Positions 42,614 through 52,335 of a DNA stretch of 64,000 bases are shown here, in pieces. The translations under genes and the position numbers were made by a program. This DNA comes from Erwinia sp. ErVv1. Lineage in GTDB: Bacteria > Pseudomonadota > Gammaproteobacteria > Enterobacterales > Enterobacteriaceae. Under the pieces are notes generated by a model. The model was not told the origin of the DNA and made no database searches. It saw only the letters and a list, made by a program, of their open reading frames with translations. Location: positions 82,263 through 146,262 of the forward strand of contig NZ_CDPK01000006.1 in assembly GCF_900068895.1 (NCBI RefSeq). The letters run 5' to 3'. The stretch's first letter is position 1; the number at the start of each line of letters is the position of its first letter.

Positions 42614-43369
42614 TCAGTGCGCGCTGTAGGGTTTAACCACGCCGCCCAGTCCGGAAATTCCCTGTAGCTCACCAACGGCGGCCTGCATTTTCGCTTTGGA
42701 GGCGTCGGGGCCGACATAAAGGCGGGTGATTTGCCCCTGGACCGGCGTAGAGGGCTGAGTAAAGGCCCGATAGCCGGACAGACGCAGTTTCGCGACGATC
42801 TCATTCACCTTAGCCGCATTTTTCAGTGCGCCCAGCTGTACGACCCAGGCCTGGCCTGACGGCGCGGCTTCCGGCTGCGCTTTCTGGCGCGACTCCGCTA
42901 CAGTGGTGGATTCATCCTCTGCTGCGGTCCGCGGCTTTTCAACCGGCTTAGGCGCAGGCTTTTCAACCGGTTTCGGTTTTTCCACCGGCTTCGGTTTTTC
43001 GACAGGCTTCGGCTTTTCAACCGGCTTCGGCTGTGCGGCAGGTTTAGATGGCTGGACCGAAGGCGGTGCGACCACATCCGGCTGGTTTACCGACTGCGGC
43101 GCCGTTGAACCGCTCTCAGCCTGTGAGCTGTTCTCACTGTTGCTGCCCATCGTCGCGGCACCTTCCGGCGGCTGGGCGGGCAGCGGCTGTGTTACCGACG
43201 GAACCATATCGGTTTCCTGCTGATCGCCCGGTTTTGGCACCAGCGGGATTGCCGCAAACTCTTCTTTATAGTGCTTCTTTTTACCGTCCAGCAGCCCTGG
43301 CAGCACGATCACGCCCAGCGCCACAATGATGATGGTTCCGACTAAACGGTTCTGAAACTTACTTGCCAC
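42614..43369 (-). CDS. dedD: SPOR-domain cell division protein DedD
   Basis: 251 aa (220 in E. coli). One N-terminal membrane helix (about 9-27), a long proline-rich periplasmic linker and a C-terminal SPOR domain (about 173-250, starting WVVQLGAL) that binds denuded septal peptidoglycan. The linker contains four tandem PKPVEK hexapeptides (114-137) and one more at 140-145, from an 18-bp DNA repeat; this accounts for much of the extra length. The start overlaps the folC stop by 11 bp. Confidence 0.95.
   Translation of the reverse strand: MASKFQNRLVGTIIIVALGVIVLPGLLDGKKKHYKEEFAAIPLVPKPGDQQETDMVPSVTQPLPAQPPEGAATMGSNSENSSQAESGSTAPQSVNQPDVVAPPSVQPSKPAAQPKPVEKPKPVEKPKPVEKPKPVEKPAPKPVEKPRTAAEDESTTVAESRQKAQPEAAPSGQAWVVQLGALKNAAKVNEIVAKLRLSGYRAFTQPSTPVQGQITRLYVGPDASKAKMQAAVGELQGISGLGGVVKPYSAH
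42935..43030 (-). repeat. 18-bp coding repeat in dedD
   Basis: Repeats of an 18-bp unit encode PKPVEK four times in tandem, plus a fifth after a two-residue interruption. The copies differ at a few bases, so the array is not newly made, but it could still vary in copy number. Confidence 0.85.
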
Positions 43370-44621
43370 TGCCGTTCTCCGCTTCTATCGTTTCCATTAC
43401 CTGAGCTACGGTATGGAATGAGCCACATACCAGTACAATATCCTGTTCCGCTGCCTGCTTCAGTGCCTGGTGATATGCGTCAGCCACGCTGGGAAATGCC
43501 TTCGCCGCGGGCAGATACGCCATTAGCTGTTCAGCCGTGGCACCGCGCGGCCCATCAAGAGGCGCGCAGTACCAGCTATCGATCACCGGGCTGAGGCAGG
43601 CCAGCGTACCGGCGATGTCTTTGTCGTGCAGCATACCGACCACTGCATGGGTCCTGCCGACGTCAGGCAGCTCGCCTAATCGTTCGGCGAGGTAAGCCGC
43701 CGCATGAGGATTATGCGCCACGTCAAGGATTACCCGTGGCCCCTCTGCGACGGTCTGGAAGCGCCCCGGTAACACGGCCTTAGCCAGCCATTCGCGCAGG
43801 ATAGCCTCATCCACTTTCAGCGGCGATGCACGCAGCGCAGCCAGCGCCGTCGCCGCATTGGGTAAAGGCACCTGCGGCAGCGGCAGCCCGCTCAGCGTAC
43901 CCTGTGCATCGCTGAACGACCAGCAGTGCGCCTGGGCGGTATATGACCAGTCATGACCCCGCCGGAATAAATGCGCCCCCAGTGAATCAGCCACTTCTGC
44001 GATAGTGTCTGGCATATCGGGCTCGCCCACGATGGCGGGTTTGCCGGCACGGAACACGCCCGCCTTTTCACGACCAATACTTTCCCGATCCGGCCCAAGC
44101 CAGTCGGTATGGTCGAGCGCGATGCTGGTGATCACGGCCACATCCGAATCTACAATATTGGTGGCATCAAGACGGCCACCCAGCCCGACCTCAAGGATCA
44201 CCACGTCAAGTGCCGCACGTTTAAACAGCCACAGGGCGGAAAGCGTGCCGTATTCAAACCAGGTCAGCGAGGTTTCACCGCGCCCTGCCTCGATATCGAC
44301 AAAGGATGCAATATGCTCAGATTCAGCCAGCTCTTCGCCCTGAATACGCACGCGCTCGGTATAGCGAACCAGATGGGGCGAACTGAAGACGCCAACGCGA
44401 TAGCCAGCCGCCATCAGCAGCGTTTCCAGCATACGACAGGTTGTGCCTTTGCCATTGGTTCCCGCGACGGTGAAAACAAAAGGGGCGGGGGTAAGCAGGT
44501 CGAGCGAGGTAGCCACGCGCTGTACGCGTGCCAGCCCGAGTTCGATAGCCTGAGAATGTAAATTCTCAAGATAATGAAGCCACGTGGCCAGGGGCGACGT
44601 GGCTTGAGGAAGATTATCCAT
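43359..44621 (-). CDS. folC: Dihydrofolate synthase / folylpolyglutamate synthase
   Basis: 420 aa, Mur-ligase-like ATP-dependent enzyme that adds glutamate to dihydropteroate and to folates. ATP loop VAGTNGKGTT near residue 55, the Mg-binding blocks GVFSSPHLVRYTERVRI and EVGLGGRLDATNIVD, and the C-terminal ILDVAHNPHAA are present. Located between accD and dedD as in E. coli. Confidence 0.97.
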   Translation of the reverse strand: MDNLPQATSPLATWLHYLENLHSQAIELGLARVQRVATSLDLLTPAPFVFTVAGTNGKGTTCRMLETLLMAAGYRVGVFSSPHLVRYTERVRIQGEELAESEHIASFVDIEAGRGETSLTWFEYGTLSALWLFKRAALDVVILEVGLGGRLDATNIVDSDVAVITSIALDHTDWLGPDRESIGREKAGVFRAGKPAIVGEPDMPDTIAEVADSLGAHLFRRGHDWSYTAQAHCWSFSDAQGTLSGLPLPQVPLPNAATALAALRASPLKVDEAILREWLAKAVLPGRFQTVAEGPRVILDVAHNPHAAAYLAERLGELPDVGRTHAVVGMLHDKDIAGTLACLSPVIDSWYCAPLDGPRGATAEQLMAYLPAAKAFPSVADAYHQALKQAAEQDIVLVCGSFHTVAQVMETIEAENGSGK

Positions 44622-44654
44622 GTGTCCCGTTCACAACGTTACGGTGCATTGGGG

Positions 44655-44672
44655 AAAGGGCTTGCGCCCTTT
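44655..44672 (-). other. Hairpin in the accD-folC gap
   Basis: AAAGGGC (44655-44661) and GCCCTTT (44666-44672) around a 4-base loop, without a T-tract in the minus direction. Possibly a processing or partial termination site. Confidence 0.55.
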
Positions 44673-44682
44673 CGGGAATCAA

Positions 44683-45594
44683 TCAGGCCTCGTGGCTCTG
44701 AGGTGCATCTTCGACCACCTCTTGCGGGGCGTCTTCATGCGGCTCTGGCAGATTCATCATCTTGGCCAGAATCGTCGCCAGCTTAAAGCGCATCACCGGG
44801 CGGCGCACGATCATATCAATCGCGCCTTTTTCGATTAGGAACTCGCTGCGCTGGAAGCCAGGCGGCAGCTTCTCGCGCACGGTTTGTTCGATAACGCGCG
44901 GGCCAGCAAAACCGATCAGCGCTTTAGGTTCAGCGATATTCAGATCGCCCAGCATGGCGAAACTGGCAGAAACGCCGCCCATGGTCGGGTCGGTCAGTAC
45001 GGAGATATAAGGAAGCCCCCGCGCCTGCATTTTTGCCAGCGCGGCGCTGGTTTTCGCCATCTGCATCAGCGACATCAGCGCTTCCTGCATACGGGCACCA
45101 CCGGAGGCTGAAAAACAGATCATCGGGCAGTTGTCTTCCAGCGCCTGCTCAACCGCACGAACAAAACGCGCGCCGACCACCGAGCCCATCGATCCACCCA
45201 TAAAGGAGAACTCAAAGGCAGCAGCGACTACGGGCATATCGTACAGCGTGCCTTTCATGACGATCAGAGCATCTTTTTCACCGGTGTCTTTCTGAGCCGC
45301 TGAAAGACGGTCTTTGTACTTTTTAGAATCCCTGAACTTGAGCAAATCCTTCGGCTCCAGCTCGCTGCCCAGCTCAACCATCGAGCCTTCATCCAGCACG
45401 CTGTGCAGACGATCGCGACCATGCATACGCATGTGGTGGTCGCATTTCGGGCAAACTTCAAGATTACGTTCCAGCTCGGCGCGGTAGAGAACCTGGCCGC
45501 AGCTGTCACACTTGGTCCAGACACCTTCCGGAATACTGGATTTGCGCGTTGGGGAGATTGTGCTCTTATTGAGAATTCGTTCAATCCAGCTCAT
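44683..45594 (-). CDS. accD: Acetyl-CoA carboxylase carboxyltransferase subunit beta
   Basis: 303 aa from the ATG at 45594 ([20 protein letters not shown]). Transfers carboxyl from biotin to acetyl-CoA, the first committed step of fatty acid synthesis. The N-terminal zinc ribbon has CDSCGQ and CPKCDHH; the crotonase-like core has [19 protein letters not shown] and [15 protein letters not shown]. The frame upstream of the ATG is open but unrelated. Confidence 0.97.
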   Translation of the reverse strand: MSWIERILNKSTISPTRKSSIPEGVWTKCDSCGQVLYRAELERNLEVCPKCDHHMRMHGRDRLHSVLDEGSMVELGSELEPKDLLKFRDSKKYKDRLSAAQKDTGEKDALIVMKGTLYDMPVVAAAFEFSFMGGSMGSVVGARFVRAVEQALEDNCPMICFSASGGARMQEALMSLMQMAKTSAALAKMQARGLPYISVLTDPTMGGVSASFAMLGDLNIAEPKALIGFAGPRVIEQTVREKLPPGFQRSEFLIEKGAIDMIVRRPVMRFKLATILAKMMNLPEPHEDAPQEVVEDAPQSHEA

Positions 45595-45739
45595 TGATGA
45601 CCTTTCTGTTTGAACCTGGCTTAACCAGTTTTCTTTTTCCACGCCGCAGCAGCAGCGCAGACCGTAAATGTCGCTCATTAAACCATAACCGCCCGACGCT
45701 GTGGATAAAAATCTGGCCGTCGGGCACGTGTTTAATGCA

Positions 45740-46405
45740 TTACGACTGCGATTTAGGCGGCTTTGCAGCACGCCGGTGACGCAGAACCTCTATGACGCCC
45801 GGCAGAATAGAGACCAGGATTATCGCCACAATCAGATAATGAATATTCTTCTGTACCGCTGGCAGGTTACCAAAGAAGTAGCCCGCGTAGGAAAACAGCA
45901 GCACCCAAAGCAGTCCGCCCGTCACATTAAACAGCGCGAAGTGGCGGTAGGACATTTTACCCATACCGGCCACAAAGGGGGCAAAAGTGCGAACAATTGG
46001 AACAAAGCGCGCAAGAATAATCGTTTTCCCGCCGTGGCGCTCGTAAAACTGATGCGTTTTATCCAGATAGCTACGACGGAAGATTTTCGACGAAGGGTTG
46101 CTGAACAGCCTGTCGCCAAATAAACGCCCGATGGTGTAGTTCACCGCGTCACCCAGAATGGCGGCAATGCACAGCAGCAGCGCCATCATATGCACATTCA
46201 GCGCACTGTCGGGTATTGCCGCCAGCGCGCCCGCCACGAACAACAGCGAGTCGCCCGGCAGGAATGGCGTAACCACCAGGCCGGTTTCACAAAACAGGAT
46301 AAGGAACAGAATGGCGTAGATCCAGATGCCGTACTGCGCAACCATAGCCTGTAGATGAACATCAATGTGCAGAATAAAATCAATCAGGGTGTGAATCATT
46401 TCCAT
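45740..46405 (-). CDS. dedA: DedA family membrane protein
   Basis: 221 aa. The DedA/VTT family is implicated in lipid carrier (undecaprenyl phosphate) flipping and membrane homeostasis. The conserved re-entrant motifs [17 protein letters not shown] and [19 protein letters not shown] are intact, including the acidic and arginine residues needed in the family. It lies 29 bp downstream of truA. Confidence 0.96.
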   Translation of the reverse strand: MEMIHTLIDFILHIDVHLQAMVAQYGIWIYAILFLILFCETGLVVTPFLPGDSLLFVAGALAAIPDSALNVHMMALLLCIAAILGDAVNYTIGRLFGDRLFSNPSSKIFRRSYLDKTHQFYERHGGKTIILARFVPIVRTFAPFVAGMGKMSYRHFALFNVTGGLLWVLLFSYAGYFFGNLPAVQKNIHYLIVAIILVSILPGVIEVLRHRRAAKPPKSQS

Positions 46406-46434
46406 ACTTGTTTCCCTAATACTTCGGACCAGGA

Positions 46435-47250
46435 TTAATCCACGAGGAACAGCGGTCCCATCGGCGGACGAGGTAAATCATAGCGTTCGGGATAATCGAC
46501 CGCCACCAGGTAGAGCCCTTCCGCCCTGCCGGTTGCGGCAGCCAGCTTGCGATCTTTTGCCGCCAGCAGTTCTGCCATCCAGCTTTCCGGCTGATTCCCA
46601 CAGCCTACTTCCATCAGGCTGCCGACGATGTTGCGTACCATATGATGCACAAAGGCGTTCGCCTTGATATCTACCACCACGTAGGCTCCGTAGCGGCTGA
46701 CGGTGAGGTGCATCAGGTTGCGCCAGGGCGTACGCGACTGGCACTGTACCGCGCGAAATGACGTGAAGTCATTCTCACCCAGCAGGCACTGACCGGCACG
46801 CTGCATTTTTTCAACATCCAGAGGATGATAAAAGTGGGTCACGCCGCCGTGCAGGATCGCCGGGCGCAGACGCCGGTTATAGATAACATAGCGATAGCGG
46901 CGCGCCGTGGCGCTGAAGCGGGCGTGAAAATCATCCGGCACCGCTTTGACCCAGCGAACGGCTATGTCAGGCGGCAGGTTAGCATTCACGCCCAGCGTCC
47001 AGGCCGCATCCTTGCGCACCGACGTGGTTTCAAAATGTACCACCTGGCCGGTGCCGTGAACGCCCGCATCGGTGCGGCCCGCGCAGAAAACGCTGACCGG
47101 ATGATTCGCCACCGCCGCCAGCGCTTTTTCCAGCTTTTCCTGGACGCTTCTCACTTCCTGCTGCCGCTGCCAGCCATAATAGCGGCTACCGTCATATTCA
47201 ATGCCGAGCGCCACTTTATGTGACGGCTGCGGCAGTCCCGCGTCTGACAT
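46435..47250 (-). CDS. truA: tRNA pseudouridine(38-40) synthase TruA
   Basis: 271 aa. Makes pseudouridine at positions 38-40 of the anticodon stem. The catalytic aspartate D61 is in [18 protein letters not shown]. The C-terminal [17 protein letters not shown] block is typical. The start codon overlaps the usg stop as TGATG, so the genes are translationally coupled. Confidence 0.98.
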   Translation of the reverse strand: MSDAGLPQPSHKVALGIEYDGSRYYGWQRQQEVRSVQEKLEKALAAVANHPVSVFCAGRTDAGVHGTGQVVHFETTSVRKDAAWTLGVNANLPPDIAVRWVKAVPDDFHARFSATARRYRYVIYNRRLRPAILHGGVTHFYHPLDVEKMQRAGQCLLGENDFTSFRAVQCQSRTPWRNLMHLTVSRYGAYVVVDIKANAFVHHMVRNIVGSLMEVGCGNQPESWMAELLAAKDRKLAAATGRAEGLYLVAVDYPERYDLPRPPMGPLFLVD

Positions 47251-48260
47251 CAGTACAGATACTCCTGCACCAGCTTCTCGGCGGTTTTAATCGCCATCAG
47301 CGCGCCACCAAAACGCACGTTGTCTGACACTGACCAGAACTGCACCATTTCAGGTATGCCGTAATCATTACGTACGCATCCCAGATTGAGCTGAGCACTC
47401 CCGGAGGCATCGCCGACCTGGGTGGGGTAATCGTCCTCGTCAGACAGCAGGATATCCTCCGCCTGCGCAAGCGCGTCTCGTGCTTCCTCAGCCGACATGG
47501 GCCGCAGATTTTCGATATGTACTACCTGCGCGTTGCCGTAAAAAACCGGCGCCTGAACCGTGGAAACGGTGATTGGCAGGCCTTCATCCTGAAGAACTTT
47601 ACGCACCTGATCGACCAGGCGGCGCTCCTGCACTACGCTGCCCTCGGCATCAGGCAGCAGCGGCAGCATATTGAACGCCAGCTGGCGATCGAAAAACGTT
47701 TCCTCCGTTGGCAGGCCGTTGAGCAGGCGGGCGCTTTCTCCCGCCAGCGAATCTACGGCGGCTTTGCCGTGCGCCGAGGCGGCAATCAGGCTGGTGACCT
47801 GTAAACGACCAAGGCCAGCAACATCAACCAGCGGTTTGATTGCGCACAGCAGCTGACTGGTGACGCTGTCGGCAACGCTGATGATATTGCGGTTGCGGTA
47901 GTCGGCCAGCACCTGCGGGTTGACGTCCGGCACCACCAGCGGTACGTCCGGCTCAAGCGCGAACAGATCGCTGGAGTCAATCACCAGGCAGCCGCTGTTC
48001 GCCGCCTCATCCGCATAACGTGCCGAGGCCTCACGACCGGCGACGAAAAAGGCCAGCTGCACCTGCGACCAGTCAAATTCATTCGCATCCGTGACCAGCA
48101 GTGATTTGCCCTCGTAGCGCAGCGTTTCGCCCGCGCTGCGCTCGCTTGCCAGCGCATACAGCTCACCAACCGGGAACTGACGTTCAGCCAGTAATTCCAG
48201 TAAAGCTCTCCCTACTGCGCCTGTCGCGCCCAGTAGCGCGATATTCCAGCCGTCAGACAT
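47250..48260 (-). CDS. usg: Aspartate-semialdehyde dehydrogenase-like protein Usg
   Basis: 336 aa. Homologous to aspartate-semialdehyde dehydrogenase over its full length, with the NADP-binding start [16 protein letters not shown]. At the place where the enzyme has its catalytic cysteine (NCxT), this protein reads [15 protein letters not shown], so the nucleophile is a serine. E. coli Usg has the same replacement, so it is probably not an active dehydrogenase. Usg precedes truA in a conserved pdxB-usg-truA-dedA order. Confidence 0.95.
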   Translation of the reverse strand: MSDGWNIALLGATGAVGRALLELLAERQFPVGELYALASERSAGETLRYEGKSLLVTDANEFDWSQVQLAFFVAGREASARYADEAANSGCLVIDSSDLFALEPDVPLVVPDVNPQVLADYRNRNIISVADSVTSQLLCAIKPLVDVAGLGRLQVTSLIAASAHGKAAVDSLAGESARLLNGLPTEETFFDRQLAFNMLPLLPDAEGSVVQERRLVDQVRKVLQDEGLPITVSTVQAPVFYGNAQVVHIENLRPMSAEEARDALAQAEDILLSDEDDYPTQVGDASGSAQLNLGCVRNDYGIPEMVQFWSVSDNVRFGGALMAIKTAEKLVQEYLY

Positions 48261-48283
48261 GTTGGTTTACTCCAGAAATGACA

Positions 48284-48313
48284 TAAAAAATTAAGGGCGG
48301 TGCAGTACCGCCC
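48284..48313 (-). terminator. Probable terminator between pdxB and usg
   Basis: GGGCGGT (48295-48301) pairs with ACCGCCC (48307-48313); in the minus direction it is followed by TTAATTTTTTAT. It may only partly stop transcription from pdxB. Confidence 0.65.
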
Positions 48314-48344
48314 GGAGAAGCATTCTATTCCGTCCGGCCAGCGT

Positions 48345-49487
48345 TCAGCCTGCGGAAAGCGGATGAAAAACCGCATTAAAACCCAGTTTTTTCAGCAAAA
48401 GCGCCGTCTCTTCCACATCGCAGCTTACCCGCAGTGAAGACCACTCACGACGCTCAAGATAATTTTTGCGTAGCCGGTCAAACTCTCCCGGTATAGCCGC
48501 CACCTTCCGCAGCGGCGCATCATCGCGGCGCACATCATACACCAGATGCACCACTCTTTTTAGCGTTGCCTGATCCAGCCTGCCGTTAAGGGTAATATGG
48601 GTAAATTCAGGCGCGGGCAGCAGCGTATCCAGCGCCACCTGCTGCGGCTGGCCGAGCCAGGCCGTCCAGGCTTCAAAGACCTGGGTGGTGCCGCGCGCTT
48701 TACCTTCCAGGGTGTATCCGGCTATATGCGCGGTGGCAATATCGACTTTTTCCAGCAGCGGCAGGGAAAGCTCGGGTTCGGGTTCCCACACGTCCAGCAC
48801 CACGCTGAGATCGCTGCGCTGTTGCAAAACCTTCAGCAGTGCGGCGTTATCCACCACTGGTCCGCGACAGGCGTTGATCAGGATGCTGCCGGGCTTCAGC
48901 GCCAGCAGCAGCGCCTCGTCGGCCAGGTGCAGCGTTTTGTACTCACCCTGCTTATAAAGCGGCGTATGGAAGGTGATTATGTCCGCCTGGGCGACCACCG
49001 CGTTGAGCGGCAGGAAATCCTCCGGGTCGCCACGGTCGGCGCGCGGCGGGTCACACAGCAGGGTACGAACTCCCAGCGCCTCAAGCCGCGCCTGCAGACG
49101 ACGGCCAACGTTACCCACACCGACGATACCTACCGTCCGATCTGTCAGCTGAAAGCCGTCGCGTTCCGCCAGCAGCAGCAGCGCAGAGAAGACATATTCG
49201 ACCACGGCAATGGCGTTACAGCCGGGGGCAGCCGAAAAGGCAATCCCCTGCTCTTTCAGAAAAACCTCATCAATGTGATCGGTGCCAGCGGTGGCGGTGC
49301 CGACAAATTTTACCGGCTTACCGCTCAGCAGCCCGGCATTCACTTTAGTGACCGAACGCACCATCAGTCCATCCGCATCATCCAGCGCTGCCGGGGGGAC
49401 GGGACGCCCCGGAACCGCCACCACATCACCGGTGCGGCTAAAGAGTTCCCGGGCATAGGGCATATTTTCATCAACGAGGATTTTCAC
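48345..49487 (-). CDS. pdxB: Erythronate-4-phosphate dehydrogenase
   Basis: 380 aa from a GTG at 49487 ([16 protein letters not shown]), chosen because it is preceded by AGGAAA and matches the family start; upstream codons are open but unrelated. Second step of deoxyxylulose-dependent PLP synthesis. The D-2-hydroxyacid dehydrogenase fold shows the NAD motif [23 protein letters not shown] (catalytic Arg) and [13 protein letters not shown] (catalytic His). Confidence 0.96.
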   Translation of the reverse strand: MKILVDENMPYARELFSRTGDVVAVPGRPVPPAALDDADGLMVRSVTKVNAGLLSGKPVKFVGTATAGTDHIDEVFLKEQGIAFSAAPGCNAIAVVEYVFSALLLLAERDGFQLTDRTVGIVGVGNVGRRLQARLEALGVRTLLCDPPRADRGDPEDFLPLNAVVAQADIITFHTPLYKQGEYKTLHLADEALLLALKPGSILINACRGPVVDNAALLKVLQQRSDLSVVLDVWEPEPELSLPLLEKVDIATAHIAGYTLEGKARGTTQVFEAWTAWLGQPQQVALDTLLPAPEFTHITLNGRLDQATLKRVVHLVYDVRRDDAPLRKVAAIPGEFDRLRKNYLERREWSSLRVSCDVEETALLLKKLGFNAVFHPLSAG

Positions 49488-49662
49488 AATCGGTTTCCTG
49501 CATAAGCCAGTGAGGGCAGACATTCTGCCACAAACCTGCTAAAGGGATAAGCCTTCGGTGCGGCGGCCCTCTGCGGTAAGGGTAAAGTCGGATTATCAGT
49601 ATCTGTCCTCTACCTGAGAAGGTTACACTGGTCACCATGATGAACGTAATCCCGGGCTGCCT

Positions 49663-50574
49663 GTGAATTTCCTGTTCCCTCTGCTGGCCGTATTAATCTG
49701 GTCGGTTAACGCAATTGTTAGCAAAGTTTCTGCCGGCGCGATCGATCCCGCCGCCATCTCCTTTTACCGCTGGCTGCTGGCCCTGCTGGTGCTCACGCCG
49801 TTTGTATTACCCGGCGCCTGGCGCAATCGTCAGCAGATTAAGCCGCTGTGGTGGAAGCTGCTGGTTCTTGGACTGCTGGGCATGGTGCTGTATCAAAGCC
49901 TGGCCTATTACGCTGCGCACAGCGTTAGCGCACTGTTTATGGGGATACTGAACGCGCTGATCCCGCTGCTTACCGTGCTGATCGGAATTGTACTGCTGCG
50001 CCTGGCACCCACAATGGGGATCGTCATCGGTAGCCTGCTCTCGTTTGGCGGGCTGGTGTGGCTGGTCAGCGAGGGCCATCCTCAGCGGCTGCTGGCGCAG
50101 GGGCTGGGTAAAGGTGAGCTGATGATGTTCGCGGCCTCCACCTCGTATGCCCTTTACGGCGTACTGACGAAGCGCTGGGCGATTGCCCTGCCGGGCTGGC
50201 AAAGCCTTTACGTACAGATACTGTTCGGCGTGCTGATGCTGCTGCCCAATTTTCTGCTGGCGCAGGACGTCTCCTTAAATCTGCATAATATCCCGCTGGT
50301 GCTATTTGCCGGGATCCCGGCCTCTGTGGTGGCACCTTTCCTGTGGATCCAGGGCATGGTGCGTATGGGTGCCAATACGGCCTCTGTTTTTATGAATCTG
50401 GCCCCCATTTTTACCGCCATTATTGCCGTGCTTTTTCTGCACGAACAGTTACACAGCTATCACTATATTGGCGGGGGAATTACTCTGCTGGGGGTGATTC
50501 TGGCACAGCGACTGCGCACGCCGCTGATGTTCCGGAAGGCACGGGCAGATGGGAATAACCCGCCCCCGCCCTGA
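49663..50574 (+). CDS. DMT-superfamily (EamA) transporter
   Basis: 303 aa from a GTG at 49663; nearby ATGs are out of frame. Ten hydrophobic segments form two EamA repeats (about 1-135 and 145-285). The second repeat shows SYALYGVLTKR and ASVFMNLAPIFTAIIAVLFL, typical of drug/metabolite exporters. Substrate unknown. E. coli has no gene between pdxB and flk, so this is an insertion relative to K-12. The C-terminus ends in NNPPPP. Confidence 0.88.
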   Translation: MNFLFPLLAVLIWSVNAIVSKVSAGAIDPAAISFYRWLLALLVLTPFVLPGAWRNRQQIKPLWWKLLVLGLLGMVLYQSLAYYAAHSVSALFMGILNALIPLLTVLIGIVLLRLAPTMGIVIGSLLSFGGLVWLVSEGHPQRLLAQGLGKGELMMFAASTSYALYGVLTKRWAIALPGWQSLYVQILFGVLMLLPNFLLAQDVSLNLHNIPLVLFAGIPASVVAPFLWIQGMVRMGANTASVFMNLAPIFTAIIAVLFLHEQLHSYHYIGGGITLLGVILAQRLRTPLMFRKARADGNNPPPP

Positions 50575-50743
50575 CGGTGCGTGTCTGCCCGCAGCTGGCA
50601 GACCTGCCCCATTTTTCCCGGTACTGAAAATAATTGCCCTGGCAGCCCCTGGCCTCTACCTATCGCAGGGCGGGATTGTTATCATGGTGAATCAACCTTT
50701 CCGGCGCGCCCCGGACACAGACCTTTAGTGAAGGATTTTTGCC

Positions 50744-51781
50744 ATGCAACCTCTCAGTGGCCCCGGTGCGCCGATACCCGGCGATCGCTCGACGATCGAT
50801 GCCAGAACGGATGCCAGTCGCACTGGCCCGGGCGATCAGCCACTGTCTCCCGCGCAGCGCACCACGCTGGAAAGACTGATTGTAAAAATCATGTCGCTCA
50901 GCGCGCTGAAATCGCCTGAGCTGTGGGCAGGAATGCGCCACGAAGTCGGTGTAAAGAATGATGCAGGACTGCTGGCGCGCCACTTTCCCGCGGCCGAACA
51001 GTTTCTTAATACACGTCTGTCGCAGGTACAAAATACCCACGCCACCCGCCAGCTGTTTCAACAGCTTACCGACCTGCTGCCCGCGGGTAACAATCGCCAG
51101 GCAGTCAGCGACTTTATTCGTCAACAGTTTGGTCATACCGTACTTAGCTCGCTGAATCCCGATCAGCTGCGCCAGGTGCTGACGATGCTGCAAAATGGTC
51201 AGATGGCTATTCCTCAGCCGCAGCAAAACCGCATTACCGATCGTTCGCTGCTGCCTGCGGAACACCATACGCTCAACCAGCAGATTGCCCGACTGGCGGC
51301 GGCGACCGGCGAACAGCCCGTTAAGCTGTGGGCTTCGGTACTCAAAGTCGTCAATCTGCACAGCGGCGATCCGATCCCTTCGCGTCTCTTTCCGCTCCTG
51401 ACCCAGTATTTACAGGTTAGCCAAACGCTGAGTCAACACGCTGCGCCAACGCTGCCAATGCTGCTGGCCTCGCTGAAAGTGCCCTCTGACCATGCAGAAC
51501 AGCGGCTGCTGGAAGACGCCAGTCAGCAGCGCTTCCAGCTACCGCCGCAGGCAGTATTAACGCCGTACCAGGCACAGGATTTGATGAATCTGCTGTTTGC
51601 GCGTCGAGCCGAACGGCTGAGAGAACAGCCGCTGGCGGACAGTGAGATCCATCCCCAGCCGATTGTGGCGCCGCTATTTGGCTATGTGCCGCAGGTACTG
51701 CAACCGATCGTTAATCGCCCGGTATTCACGGCCTTCGCGGTACTGGTGCTGGTTGGCTTTCTGCTGTGGGTCCTTCTCTGA
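50744..51781 (+). CDS. flk: Flagella biosynthesis regulator Flk
   Basis: 345 aa (331 in E. coli). In Salmonella Flk prevents early secretion of FlgM and late substrates until the hook and rings are complete. Most of the protein is cytoplasmic and Q/L-rich; a single C-terminal membrane anchor (FTAFAVLVLVGFLLWVLL) ends the protein. It suggests that the organism is flagellated. The assignment rests on position and on the MQPLSGPGAP start and C-terminal anchor. Confidence 0.92.
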   Translation: MQPLSGPGAPIPGDRSTIDARTDASRTGPGDQPLSPAQRTTLERLIVKIMSLSALKSPELWAGMRHEVGVKNDAGLLARHFPAAEQFLNTRLSQVQNTHATRQLFQQLTDLLPAGNNRQAVSDFIRQQFGHTVLSSLNPDQLRQVLTMLQNGQMAIPQPQQNRITDRSLLPAEHHTLNQQIARLAAATGEQPVKLWASVLKVVNLHSGDPIPSRLFPLLTQYLQVSQTLSQHAAPTLPMLLASLKVPSDHAEQRLLEDASQQRFQLPPQAVLTPYQAQDLMNLLFARRAERLREQPLADSEIHPQPIVAPLFGYVPQVLQPIVNRPVFTAFAVLVLVGFLLWVLL

Positions 51782-51796
51782 GTTAACCGCAGACCG

Positions 51797-52246
51797 TTAG
51801 CAGCCGCAGTCCCGCACCTGGGACTGCGTGGGCCAGCCCCCTGCCGCCTCCCCCTGTACCAGCGGATGACCGTCGCGTAGCCAGAAATCCAGTCCGCCAA
51901 TTAACTCTTTTACCCGCAAACCCGCTGACGCCAGCTTCCAGGCCCCTTTGGTTGAACCATTGCAACCAATCCCATCACAATAGGTTACATAGACTTTGTC
52001 ACGATCCAGCAGTAGCAATGATTCATGCGTCATCGTCCGGTGCGGGAAACTTATCGCACCGCAGATATGCCCGGCCAGATATTGTTCGGTGGATCGTACA
52101 TCAAGCACAATAATTTCCCGGATCCCATTGGCTAAATCCTGGGCGAGATCCCAGGCGTCGGTATAATGGGAAAGCTTTTCATGCAGCCAGCCTGCACTTT
52201 GAGAGGCAGAGGGCGGCGGGAATTGCAGAACGGCAGATCCAGACAT
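51797..52246 (-). CDS. Rhodanese-like sulfurtransferase
   Basis: 149 aa single-domain rhodanese from the ATG at 52246 (MSGSAVLQFPPP). VLDVRSTEQYLAGHICGAISFPH is the CH2A region, and the catalytic loop CDGIGCNGST has C90 as the probable persulfide cysteine and C95 close by; the C-terminus is the unusual CGC (DCGC). It is divergent from a MocR-type regulator across 89 bp containing TGATAC repeats, so it is likely the regulator's target. Not present at this place in E. coli. Confidence 0.87.
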   Translation of the reverse strand: MSGSAVLQFPPPSASQSAGWLHEKLSHYTDAWDLAQDLANGIREIIVLDVRSTEQYLAGHICGAISFPHRTMTHESLLLLDRDKVYVTYCDGIGCNGSTKGAWKLASAGLRVKELIGGLDFWLRDGHPLVQGEAAGGWPTQSQVRDCGC

Positions 52247-52265
52247 AGTGACTTCCTTTATTGAA

Positions 52266-52309
52266 GGTATCAGGTAATGATACGGGGATATGGCCTTAAT
52301 ACTGATACC
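52266..52309. promoter_or_regulatory. Putative MocR operator
   Basis: GGTATCA (52266-52272), TGATAC (52278-52283) and TGATACC (52303-52309): one inverted and two direct copies of the same heptamer, with the direct copies exactly 25 bp apart. MocR-type regulators such as GabR bind spaced direct repeats of ATACC-like sequence in divergent promoters, so this fits. Confidence 0.6.
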
Positions 52310-52335
52310 CATTTCATGCAGAAGATAAGACCACC

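Noticed and set aside
45595..45771. N-terminal extension of AccD by 59 residues
   Set aside because: AccD starts MSWIERI throughout enterobacteria; the extra codons are intergenic.
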